DNA of 64,000 nucleotides from Fratercula arctica (Eukaryota > Chordata > Aves > Charadriiformes > Alcidae), in NCBI GenBank assembly GCA_947846985.1, contig CANTUZ010000012.1:21166135-21230134 (forward strand), read 5' to 3'. Of this stretch, positions 38,040 through 48,420 are shown one piece after another. The notes beneath the pieces are model-generated. The model did not search any database, was not told the origin of the DNA, and saw only the letters and a program-made list of their open reading frames with translations. The position numbers and the translations under genes are program-made. Positions within the stretch are counted from its first letter, which is position 1, and every line of letters starts with the position of its first letter.

Positions 38040-38985
38040 AAGGAAGAACCAGGGCACTGCACAGCACTGGCAGCCCGCACTTGCCCACAGGGGGGCTCCG
38101 AGCACCTAGAAAGGCTGCTCACGGTGGCCGCCTGCTTACAGCTGCTGCAGAGAGGAAGAGAAATAACAGGATAAAAATGAAAAGCTCTAATAGCATATGA
38201 CTGCTTCTAGATAACATGGACTCACTGAAAAAGAAAAAAAAAAGCTCAAATGTTTGGGGTTATTTTTGACTGAGCGGGTTTGATGCATATTCACTTCTGA
38301 ATTTCAAAATGCACTGTATGGATGCTGTGGAAAATCCCGAAAGGGATTGCCAGTGCCAGTTGAAACAGGATTATGCACACACGACTGACAGTCCCTCGTA
38401 GCTAAGGAAGAAGCAATGCAAATCACTGCTGATTGATTTTTACAGATCAATTACGCTCAAAAGACAACATATTTGTATCTCCTATAACAGAATTTTGGTT
38501 TGGCTGTTCAGACACCAGGGCTGGAAGCTGACGTGGCCCTTGGTGTCTCTCTTGCTGTGTCCCAGCCAGTGCCACCACCACCCGTGCTCATCCCCCAGGG
38601 TGCTGTCTGGGCCCCCTTTCCTCACCCTCGCCCCCCTGCCCAAGCTGCAGGCCCGGGCCAGTCCCCACCGCCTTTACCTCCTGCCCATTTACCCTGCACA
38701 TGGATCCCACAGACCAACAGATGAGAACCTGGGTGAAAATACTAATGACACATTCTTGCACCATGAAAAGAAATCAAGAGAAAAGGAGCAGAGCCAGAAA
38801 TGACCAAAAAAGTGTGCAGATAAATGCAGAGAGGAGACCAACACCTCCATTACATTTGCAAGAGCTCAGCTCTCGGCAGAGGGCTCCAGCCCTGCATTCA
38901 GGCAGCTGCTCGCTGCTGCCCGTGCCCAGGGATGCTGCAGGCAGCCCTCACGCAAGAGGGAAATTGCACAGTTTGTCCAATTGCC
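38040..38985. other. Isolated GC-rich block
   Basis: About 0.95 kb with three GC-rich sub-blocks (38040-38160, 38500-38720, 38830-38980) separated by AT-rich DNA. The central one is C-rich on the plus strand with runs such as CCTCGCCCCCCTGCCC, and two overlapping open frames cross it (38495-38803, 102 codons; 38500-38724, 74 codons, proline-rich). Neither resembles a known protein. CpG density is far below that of the two gene islands. It may be an unannotated noncoding exon, an enhancer or a decayed insertion. Confidence 0.4.
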
Positions 38986-41900
38986 GCAAATATAAACCTC
39001 TGTCTTGAAATTAGGGTATTTATTGATATTTATTGACTTAAAAAGGAGAAGAAACAGGCTTCATGTTTTCTGTGCAAACCATTGTCTGGTTGAACGGAAC
39101 CCAGCAGAATTCCCAGCAGAAAGAAATCTGTGATGTTCCTGCACCTGCAGCAGGAGCTGCAGGGACTGACATAAAATGGCTAATGTCCTTTTAGTTTCTG
39201 TGAAACATCCACCAAACAGAAAAAAGCAAACATGAGAGCAGGAAGCATGCCTGGGTTCATGTGCCCATGCATTTCGTATTAGTGACATACTGTAACTTGT
39301 TCTGCTCGAGTGAACAGAGTGAAATACTTGTTCTCGCTTTCATTAAAGATGTTCTTTAAAAACATGCCTGATGTCAGTCTCTGCTCCCATCTTCTCCTTT
39401 ACTGAGTGCTCTCTAGGCTATAGAAAAAAACATTGAAGGACTCAAATACAGACAAAACTGCACCTTGGTACAGAAGAACAGTACTACCTTTCCAGTTGTT
39501 GATAATACCACCACAAAGTGCAAACATTTGAAACAGCTACTTAATTGTGCCTAACATGAAATACAGAAACAATGACTGGCCTGATTTTGAGTGTGTGCTG
39601 GGATTACTCCTTTCACTGCAGTACAGTTGCTCCTGAAGTGTGCCACTGCAAGTAGATCAGCTCTTATTCCAAATTAAACCCTCTTCACAAGAATACTCAG
39701 CGTCCATACCCCACCCTTTATACAGTCCTGCGCAATATATGTTGTCTGGAGGGTAATACAGAAATTATTACTTATTTTTATTGCAGTCATATTTAGATAT
39801 TCAAAGAAAAAAGAGCAAGCTTTCTTTGTGCTGAGCACTGTATATTTACTCAGTTAGTGGTACATCCATTGATTATTTTTGTGGTCCTTTTTACAGTAGA
39901 GGACAAATGTACAATTGTACATCCTTCTTTCCTTACGCTAATATTTTTATTCACAGGTCTCCAACAAGCAGACTAATTGTGAGTGCACAAATACGCATAT
40001 GGATTCACACAAATGGAAGAAGGCAAAGTTACAAAGGGGTGTATCCAGAGCAGTACACATGTATGTGGGCAACCTTCACACACAGTATGCACAACTGAGT
40101 TACAACAGTTACAGATGCAGGCATCAGACATGATCTGAACTGAAAGCTGTCTGTAGCTATAACCCTAAAGAAGACCCCAGGGACTCCAATGATATGTTGA
40201 TCCCCCATGAGAAAATCCCCTTGAATTTAATGTATACTAACACGTTTTGTACTGTTTTGTAGTATTTGCTACAGGACAGAAATGATATTCCTACTGAATT
40301 TCACATGATTTTTGCTTTTCAATTCTGTAAGATCTTTATGCCAGTTCTCTTCAAGATTGTCCACTTGATAAATCAATGCTTTCAGCTTTATCCAAATTTA
40401 GAGAATTTTGCATGTAGGATTACATTATCAATAAGATGTTTGTTCTTCAGTATTTATTGTAAAAAACAACGCTCCCTCCCTCAACAGAAATTCTAGCAAG
40501 GCTGAAATCACACTCAGAAACACTCCATTTATGATTAGTACCCTGGAGATCACGGTTTTCTCTGGTAGAGATGTTGTCCAAAATATTGAGATTTTACTCC
40601 TCATGATATTGAGTGACCCATGGCAAATTCATTTGTTCACTAAGTAAAAACATTCAAAGGGAAAAAGAATTGCCCTAATGCCCCATGTAATACGATGGGC
40701 CACTGTACTGCTGGTGCTGTAAAGCACGAACACGTAGACAGAAGATGCCCTGATCTCACAACTGTAATTGCAGGCAAATTGCAATTCAGAACAGGCCAGA
40801 AATAGCAGGCTTTCTCATGATGGCCACCCATCTTATGTATCCATGCAACGCCTGGCATTGTTATCATCCTTTTCTTTTGGACTACAGGTAGAAGACAATT
40901 GCGTATTTATTTCCCTGCTGAATTTGAAAGATCAGAAAGAAGAAAATCCAGACAGGGGAAAATGCAGCACTGGGGTGGGAGTGAAGTTAAGGAAATGCTG
41001 CAAGTCTTGCATATTTCTAACCAAGTATAAACAGGGATTTCTCACTCTTTTGCCTGAAAGTTCCATTTATTTCAAGAAATCTGTTTTAATTGAACCAGAT
41101 TTGAAATAAAAAGATTTGAAACACACTATTCTTAAAATGTACATCCCTATCCTTCTCTGACTGTTTTTTATTAAGAAAAGAGGGAGATCTGGAGTAGGCA
41201 TGAAAAGGGTACAGAGTGAGTTATGCATACGCAAATGAGATTTTGAGTGAACATAGTCATAACAGCTTTTTACAACATAGTACATTCAGGACTTAAGACT
41301 GTCATATGTTAAAGTACCTTAACACTGTAAAAAGAAAGAGTATGTAATCTCATTAATAATATCTATTTTAATTACACCACCATCAATTTAAAATAGAAAA
41401 TGTGCATTTTAGAGATCACTTTAGAGCTAAGGACGAGAGGTGCTAAAAACACCCAGTGACATATCATGCAGATTTTCCTCTTTGGTTTGCTTTGTTTCTA
41501 CGATAATGGAAGTTTTCTTCTAATTTTTAAGTAATAGAAAACTATCAGGACCAAGTTAGTCATTTCCAAGGAGTCCATTATCCTATTACTGACAAAGAAA
41601 TGTAAGAGTTTATTAAATATTTCAGAGCAAATGTAGCTCTGCACTGAAACCCTGCATCACAGAATGCAGGATTTAGTACCTGGGAGTTTAATGTTAGGGT
41701 GCAGTTAAATAACTAGCTTTTACTGCAAAAGGACAGGAAGTTTAGACCCTACAGGTTTATCACGTCTCTTATCCCAGTGACGCCTATGGGGAACAAAATT
41801 CTCCATTTTGGAGAAAGGAAGAAGAATGTCTCTGCATTAAGCCAAATTTACCAGTTACTATGGGGAGCAAAAAGTACCAGCTGAGCCATGAAATCAGTCC

Positions 41901-43581
41901 TGCCTGGTGTGGTTTTGCAATTGGAGCACAGCTAGACCCTTGTACAAACACGAGCTGCTGTAAGAAAGACTCCACTCTGTGAAATATGAGGCTGTGATTT
42001 TCCATTTCCTACGAAATTTCATACATGTGTGTTTCCACCACAAACTTAATTTTGTATGACATTAATTGAAGATACATTCTAAAGATTGCAACTCTCAGTG
42101 GGTCTGAGTTTAATTCTATAAATGTAAGATGTATTCTTTTCAAATTAATCTTGACACTCTAAGAGACAGATTTTCCCTGGCATAGCCTGCAGGATAACAT
42201 ACATACTAAGGCCTGGATTCATCCAAATTTAGTTATTTAACTTAAGTACCTCAGCTAGGAGCAGCTTCCAACTGGACCAAAAGTCAGGGAGTATATCTGG
42301 TCCTCCTAAAACCCGAATCACCCTCTGGAGATGCCTCCCTCTCACAAAACACACTCACTCTCTCCATTGACTATATGGAAAACCTGGAGGCTGAGTGCCT
42401 AAACTTGGGCAGAATTGATCTGCGCCCAGATATCTGGCCCAGATGTGGCCTCCATGTGACGTGGAAGAATGCAGTACTAAGGGAGAGTATTGTCGTACAA
42501 AGAATGATAGAACGGACAGATCACAGTCCCCATGAGGCATCCAAGAAAAATGCAGCCTATACACTACCCACCTCACTGGGGAGGATGCAAAATTACACCT
42601 CTTTTCTTCTGTGAAAGATGTTTAATACAGCTTTACCATGAGTCCCTTTTTCCTTATACAGCTATTTTCATTAAACACAGAGCACTGCACTGCTGTGCTG
42701 ATAGCATAAAAAAATTATTAATTGACCATAGAACATTCCATAATGACAATTTCTTTGTGTTATAGGTGCCAAGATAGCCTTGCCTTTCCAAGTAGGAGGG
42801 GGAAAACCCTGAGAGAGGAGGGTGAAGACAACTACATATATTTCAAAGAACATAATTCCCTTTGGTGCTGCATCTTCAGATTGACTGTCCCAGTTTTCCC
42901 AGATCTCAAGTTTGGGGCAAGCACACAGGACATCCAGAGAAATATAGGCTTACAGGGCCCTTGGTCTTCAAATTTTAAAATTAATACGAGACAACTTGAC
43001 CTAAAATATACAGTAAATAAATGTCTAAAATACACATTTTGAGGGAATGCATATTTTGTTCCTGCAAAGTGTTCCAAATGGACTTTCTGTATTACAACTA
43101 TCCTATGTCAGCTCCTTCACTCAGTGCAGCTCTACAAATCTGATGAATTGATAACCTTTTCTTTCTGTAATACATAGTTTGGACAGACAAAAACAAAGCA
43201 CTAAACTATGTTTCCAAATCCTACTGAAAACTAAAGGAGCTACCCTGAAACACCGGGAAGCAATATTTGGTTCTAAAGGTTTTTGCACACAAGGTTACGT
43301 TCTGAGTAGTTCCGACCAGGAAGATATTTTGAAAGATTCATTAGATCCATTGATTTCAGTCACATGCTAGTTTCACTGGCTTAAAATAAAAATGAAGGCA
43401 GAATCAGGCTATTTCCTGGTTCAGAACACAGCTGTTCTCCCCCAATGGCGTAACTAATTAATTTAATAATATTCAAAGCATTCTCTAACAACTATTCTAG
43501 CAATTTCCAGTTGTCCATTATTTTTTTAGTTTCCCCTCATAATCAGACTTGACTGGGAGAAAATGAGAGGAAAAAATACAT
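38986..43581. other. Intergenic, no gene seen
   Basis: AT-rich intergenic DNA without a recognisable gene, RNA or mobile element. Open frames are at most 113 codons and lack family signatures. Confidence 0.5.
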
Positions 43582-43608
43582 ACATTATGCATGTGTAGTG
43601 CATAATGT
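43582..43608. repeat. Perfect inverted repeat, 10-bp arms
   Basis: ACATTATGCA and TGCATAATGT are exact reverse complements separated by a seven-base loop (TGTGTAG). The arms contain ATTATGCA, which resembles POU or homeodomain binding sites. Confidence 0.8.
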
Positions 43609-43783
43609 CTGATCTATGATGACAGTTCCCTTCATTTGTGCAGAGAGACAAAATCATTTTCTCCTGGCTATACCACTCTTGAGTTTTTCTTTCTCTTTCT
43701 GCTCACAAAGATATGTTTTATAGTAATGATCTGACATTATATGGTACTGAAATGATGTAAGCCACATCAGTGGGGTAGGAAAT

Positions 43784-43803
43784 ATCAATATTATTATATT
43801 GAT
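43784..43803. repeat. Perfect inverted repeat, 8-bp arms
   Basis: ATCAATAT, TATT, ATATTGAT. It lies 175 bp from the previous inverted repeat. Confidence 0.75.
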
Positions 43804-44550
43804 GTTTTGAAAAAGGAATCAAATTTTCAGAAAGAACGTTTAAAAGTTATCTTAATATCAGGCAAGTCTAGACAAAACTGCCCTGTATGTATGACAAATA
43901 AATGTGAGCTTTATGGATGTATGATTTAAATTTTTTCCTCCCTTGTATCCTTTTTTCAGCTTACAAAAAGGAACATAGATTCATTTCAGTAAACTGTTTC
44001 CTTAGAGAGGCAAAGGAGTGCAGGTCCTCTTGAAATACTTTAATTTACAGTTTGACTGAAGTCATTAACTTCAGCTGGGACCAGATTTTTCCCTCTTAAG
44101 TGCAATACTAATCTGAAAAGTATGTTAAAATAGTCGGCTTTTACATAGTCAATGACCTCTGTTGAAATATTGGGTGACTTCCGTTGACCATAGTCATAAA
44201 ACTATTTCCTTTGCATCTTTTTTACTCCTAACAAAATATGAAGGAGCCAAACAACCTTTTTTGTTGTTGTTTTTGATCAGCGTGAACATTTACTAAGCAA
44301 CACATTTTTGAAGGGATTGTGGCTGTGTTGCTAAATACCATTAGTGTCCCCAGGCCCTAAATATAGCATAATCACCTGAAAATTCTGTGAGCAGGGTCAC
44401 TGACTGAAGATGTGAATGTTTCCCTCAGGCACCTCAGCAAAACCTCTGCCATCTCAACAGACAACTTAATGCAGCTGGTCAAGGGAGCAAGGCCATAACA
44501 CACAGTACATAAGCTTCATTTTTCCTCCATTTTCCTGGAGCCACCAAGCC
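43804..44550. other. Intergenic, no gene seen
   Basis: AT-rich DNA that becomes more GC-rich towards 44400. No supported feature. Confidence 0.5.
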
Positions 44551-44791
44551 ATGGAAGTTGTAACCCAGTTGAGCAGGACCAAGTTGGGAGCCAAGACACG
44601 CCAGACTCAGCAGAAGGCACAGCTGAGCAGTAACCAGCGTTTCCACATAGACCCTGCTGGGCACTTGTACAGACCAAGCTGCTTGGGCCTAACTCTCATC
44701 TATAACTCTCTCACAAACCAGCAGAAGGCAAACAGCACAGCACAGGGGTCAGCTCAATATAATTCAAAGGCATTGATGTTACCAGGTATAG
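44551..44791 (+). other. Candidate first coding exon, unrecognised
   Basis: An ATG in strong Kozak context (AAGCCATGG, G at -3 and +4) opens a frame of 80 codons that runs exactly to a consensus splice donor, ATAG followed by GTGAGTAA (donor GT at 44792). If the donor were not used, the frame would stop two codons later. The predicted peptide starts MEVVTQLSRTKLGAKTRQTQ, is hydrophilic, rich in Gln and Thr, and has no signal peptide or family match that I know. The segment is richer in GC than its flanks. No CpG island, TATA box or downstream partner exon is evident, so this may be chance. A noncoding RNA exon is the other possibility. Confidence 0.25.
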
Positions 44792-44799
44792 GTGAGTAA

Positions 44800-47079
44800 C
44801 TAATACAATCTGCAGCATTTTAATTGCAGGTGAGGATTCACTGGAGGAAAGGACTCTGCATGATTCTCCCATCCATGGTTAAGCACTCAAGGCTGGAAGT
44901 GAGGACAAGTGATTGCTGCTGGTTTTCAACAGTTTTTACAGGGAAACTGTTGAAGGGAATGATGTTGTCCTGCTATGCTGATTACTGTAAAATCCATTCC
45001 AGATAAAAGTGGCACTTACATTAGCATTTCACTCTCAGAAGTTGAGTAGGTTACTTGAAGGAGGTGGGAGAGGGCAGGGGTGAGGAACAGCTATGAATAC
45101 TTCCTTTTCATTTTGCATTTAATGCAAAATTAATGCATGCCACATTATGTCCAGTATAATCTGCACCTCTCTGCTCTGTATCTTACTGCAAATCTTCCTT
45201 CTAGGGGTAGATTAACTAGCCGCAAATAGCTCAGAAAAATTCTCTCTCTTTTCATTTTTTTGTGAAGTAACCTATTCACTACAGATCTTCTGGTAGCAGG
45301 GATGACCTGAAAATCTACGCAACTTGCATTTACAGAGCCATGTGGGATTCTCCTTCCTCCTATCCCTAGAGTCCACAGAACTCCTGAAGTAAAAAATCAC
45401 AGAGGAATATTACACTTAACCTGGCAAAATTTTCTTCAAATACATGTGTTTCTTTTTTTGCCCTCCTGCACCTGCCAGAGTTATGTGTTTAGACATACTT
45501 TTTATAAATCAAAAATTATTACAATTTTTGTTACAAAACTGCAAAAGACTCAGCTTCCATTTCTTCCATATTCAATGCAGTTTTCCAAAATACAAAAGTT
45601 GATCTTACTGGTTTCCATGACATTTGATCATTATACTGCTAACACTACTGTTTCACCACATTCCCACAATGGGAACAAATTGGAAAAATAGCTACAGCAT
45701 TTGAAAAAACTCTCAGCCATGCTTTGCCAACCCTCATTTCTTTCCCATTTTACATTTTAAAACACTCCTTGAAGACCCAGAAAAGACTGAGGAAAAAAGT
45801 ACTTAAGAATTCAAGTATAGTAAAAAATGATAAATTATTACATTTATATAATAATCTTATGTGTTATATTTAAAAGGAAAACCTGTGACATCTAATTCCC
45901 ATCAACGTTGTTAGAAATTGTACACAACTAAGTATCTTTAAAGATTAGAATTACAGTAACAACATGAGATTTCTTATAATGATCTCACAGTACTGAATTT
46001 AATTATGGTTTACATAACCCTCATATCATCTCCTGAGACTGAAAAGGACGTTGTCCCCATTTTACAAAAGCACAAACTTCAGCATAGACAGCTTATGAGA
46101 GATTCAAAAAAACATGGAACAAAGTTAATGAAAGAAGCAAAAAAAGTTTTATGCACTGTGCCAATGCCACCCTCCTGCTTTTTGGAGGATGATTTTATAA
46201 TCCCTTTTTTTTTGGTTTCAGGAATAGTCCCTCTTCAATCACTCTTGGAAGGAGTCACATAAACAAGTGGGAAAACTGAGTCACTGGAGAAACAAATTAA
46301 CTACACACAAAGAATTCTTAGATGTACACATTAAGCAAACTAAAAAATAGACAAACTTTCTCTAATCCTCTGTGTAGAGATGTTACTTCCTAAAAAAGAT
46401 GATGAAAATATCCTAGGCAAGAAATATGATTACTTAGTTGAGAATGACCATGAAAACCAGTATTGTTTGGAGCAAGGAGAGGTAAAGGTTGATCCTTTGT
46501 TCCTGTCAATGTCTCTCACCACACCTTTGATACACCAGATATCCATTACATATATTCTAAATGAAAGGTTAGGTCAACAGACTGAAAAAGCGTCCTCAAG
46601 TGTCAGTTCATAATATTGATAGCAATGCACAGAAGCACATTTTAAATGTGTTTTCCCAAACATTTGAATTAAATTAGAAGGTATGAATTGGATATAGAAA
46701 AAACCCAACATATCTGTGTATCTGAGAACTCTAGCCAGGCAAGTGATTAGGGAAGCAGGGCACTGGTGATTTGTCTGTAATTCCATCTCCATGTAGAAAC
46801 CGCATATTCTTTCTGCCAAACTTTGCAACAAGAGGTACTGCTTTCCACTGTGTTCATTATCTTCGTCAGCTAAAGCGGTGTCTGAGCTGCCTGCACTGCA
46901 ACATCCAGCACCTTGAGATCGCTATCCTGGATTTTATTAGTCAGTCACAGATGAACAGCTACCTCCCCACAGACTGCAGTGGAGCTACAAGTGTGAGAGA
47001 AAGAGAGGCTTCCTGGCTATGTCTGCAACCACCTTCCTGAAAAGCTCAGTGCTAAAATACTGAAGGGGAACGAGTAGAA
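44800..47079. other. Intergenic, no gene seen
   Basis: AT-rich intergenic DNA. A string near 46042-46100 (TTGTCCCCATTTTACAAAAG and following) is faintly MIR-like. A short palindrome lies at 45110-45130. Nothing else is supported. Confidence 0.5.
45110..45130. repeat. Perfect palindrome with octamer-like core
   Basis: ATTTTGCATT, T, AATGCAAAAT: ten-base arms around a single centre base. The arms hold ATGCAAAA, one base from the POU octamer ATGCAAAT, and TAATGCAT follows directly. Confidence 0.8.
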
Positions 47080-47156
47080 GGACAGGACAGGATGGGACAG
47101 GACGGGACAGGACAGGACAGGACGGGACAGGACAGGACAGGACAGGACAGATGGGA
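47080..47156. repeat. (GGACA)n microsatellite
   Basis: About 15 tandem copies of the pentamer GGACA with scattered GGACG and GGATG variants. Confidence 0.95.
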
Positions 47157-47399
47157 CCGCCAGCCATACCTTGGACAGCTCCTCAGAGTCACTTCTGCCT
47201 GCAAAAATGGGACGGTGTCACCGTGGCAGCGATGGCCTTGGTATGGGTAATATTTAGAGGGATACGGTAAGCACAGGGCACAGACACAAGTAAGGAGATG
47301 GGTGTCATATTGCTCTTCACTTCAGGGCTCGGTCACGTGGTTTCTGCTTACTGTCTCAACTAACTATTGCCCAAAGGAAGGCTGGTTGGCTGGCAATAC
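47157..47399. other. Intergenic, no gene seen
   Basis: GC-moderate DNA between the microsatellite and the purine tract. It includes GGTCACGTGG at about 47331-47340, which contains a CACGTG E-box. Confidence 0.5.
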
Positions 47400-47760
47400 C
47401 CAGGAGACAGCATGACAGGGAAAAGCACAGAAGTGCAGCACTGTGGAGAAAGGGGCAGGGAGTTTGGAAATAGACATGGCGAAGGTAAGCAAAAGAGGGT
47501 GAGAAGATTAAAACGAAAGACTGAAAGAGCTAGGTGAGAGAGAAGGATATGGAAGGGAGGATGGAGGAGGAGGCAAGAAAAGTAAGAAACTATGTAGGAG
47601 GGAGTGAACAAGACATGAAGATAGAAGAAAAGAAAGAAAAGGTGTGTAGAAATGGAGTGATAGAACTGGGGTGGTGAAATGGCAAGGAAAATGGGGACAT
47701 GATATGAAAGAAACATGAACAAGAGATGCACAAGCATCTGGAGAGCATAAAATAGAAGGA
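47400..47760. repeat. Purine-rich strand-asymmetric tract
   Basis: About 360 bp dominated by A and G on the plus strand (GAGAGAGAAGGATATGGAAG, GGAGGATGGAGGAGGAGGCA). A 171-codon minus-strand open frame (47360-47875) covers it and encodes a low-complexity Leu/Phe/Ser/Pro/His-rich string, as expected from a pyrimidine-only strand. I do not call it a gene. Confidence 0.6.
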
Positions 47761-47939
47761 CAATATGCGTAGCAAGAACATACAGAAACATGTAGCCCAT
47801 ATTATGGACAGTGATACCTGCTTCTGGAGCATCACATCCTTCCTCAAATCTCCAAACCTTACATCTATATGCCAAGACAAATCAATATTCACTGGGTCAG
47901 CCACCAATCCATTAACAGATTAATGGATACACTTTAACT

Positions 47940-48420
47940 CCTAAGAAGGTGTTAATACTTTCTGTTCTCTTAACAGTGGTTATAATCTTGACATCACATT
48001 CATTAAAAATGTAGCATTTTAACCTGTTTAATTAAGATGATAGGTGCAGTCATAGCTTTTAATTTTGCTTTTGCACCATAAATAAACCAGCTGATCATAT
48101 CCAAGAGTCATAAAACAATTTCCATCTGGTATCCAAGATGGTGACATGGTTCATCTGCATATTCATTAAGAGGCATGTATGTAAATAGGAAAGTTTTGCT
48201 GATTACTTTCCCTACTTCTTCTACTATAGTGAAATTCATAATCATTAGGATCTTCTAACAGCAGGTCAGACTATCTGAACTTAATTCAACTGTGAATGAA
48301 AGGAAACATTCCCACATTCTTATTGAATTATTATCAATTAAGTGTAGAATTTTACATCAAAATGGCAAACTTTTCTGTTGCCAGAGTGCTGTATTAGATG
48401 CAGAAAAATAGTAGAAATAA
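47940..48420. promoter_or_regulatory. Candidate noncoding regulatory element
   Basis: AT-rich sequence dense in developmental transcription-factor-like motifs: TAATTA-type homeodomain cores (GTTTAATTAAG), TGCATATTCATTAAG (POU-like), GAATTATTATCAATTAAG, and E-boxes CAGCTG and CATCTG. No repeat similarity was seen. The texture resembles vertebrate conserved noncoding elements, but conservation cannot be judged from one sequence. Confidence 0.25.

Noticed and set aside
47360..47907. 171- and 105-codon minus-strand membrane-like frames
   Set aside because: Low-complexity translation of a polypyrimidine strand. The apparent membrane segments follow from composition.
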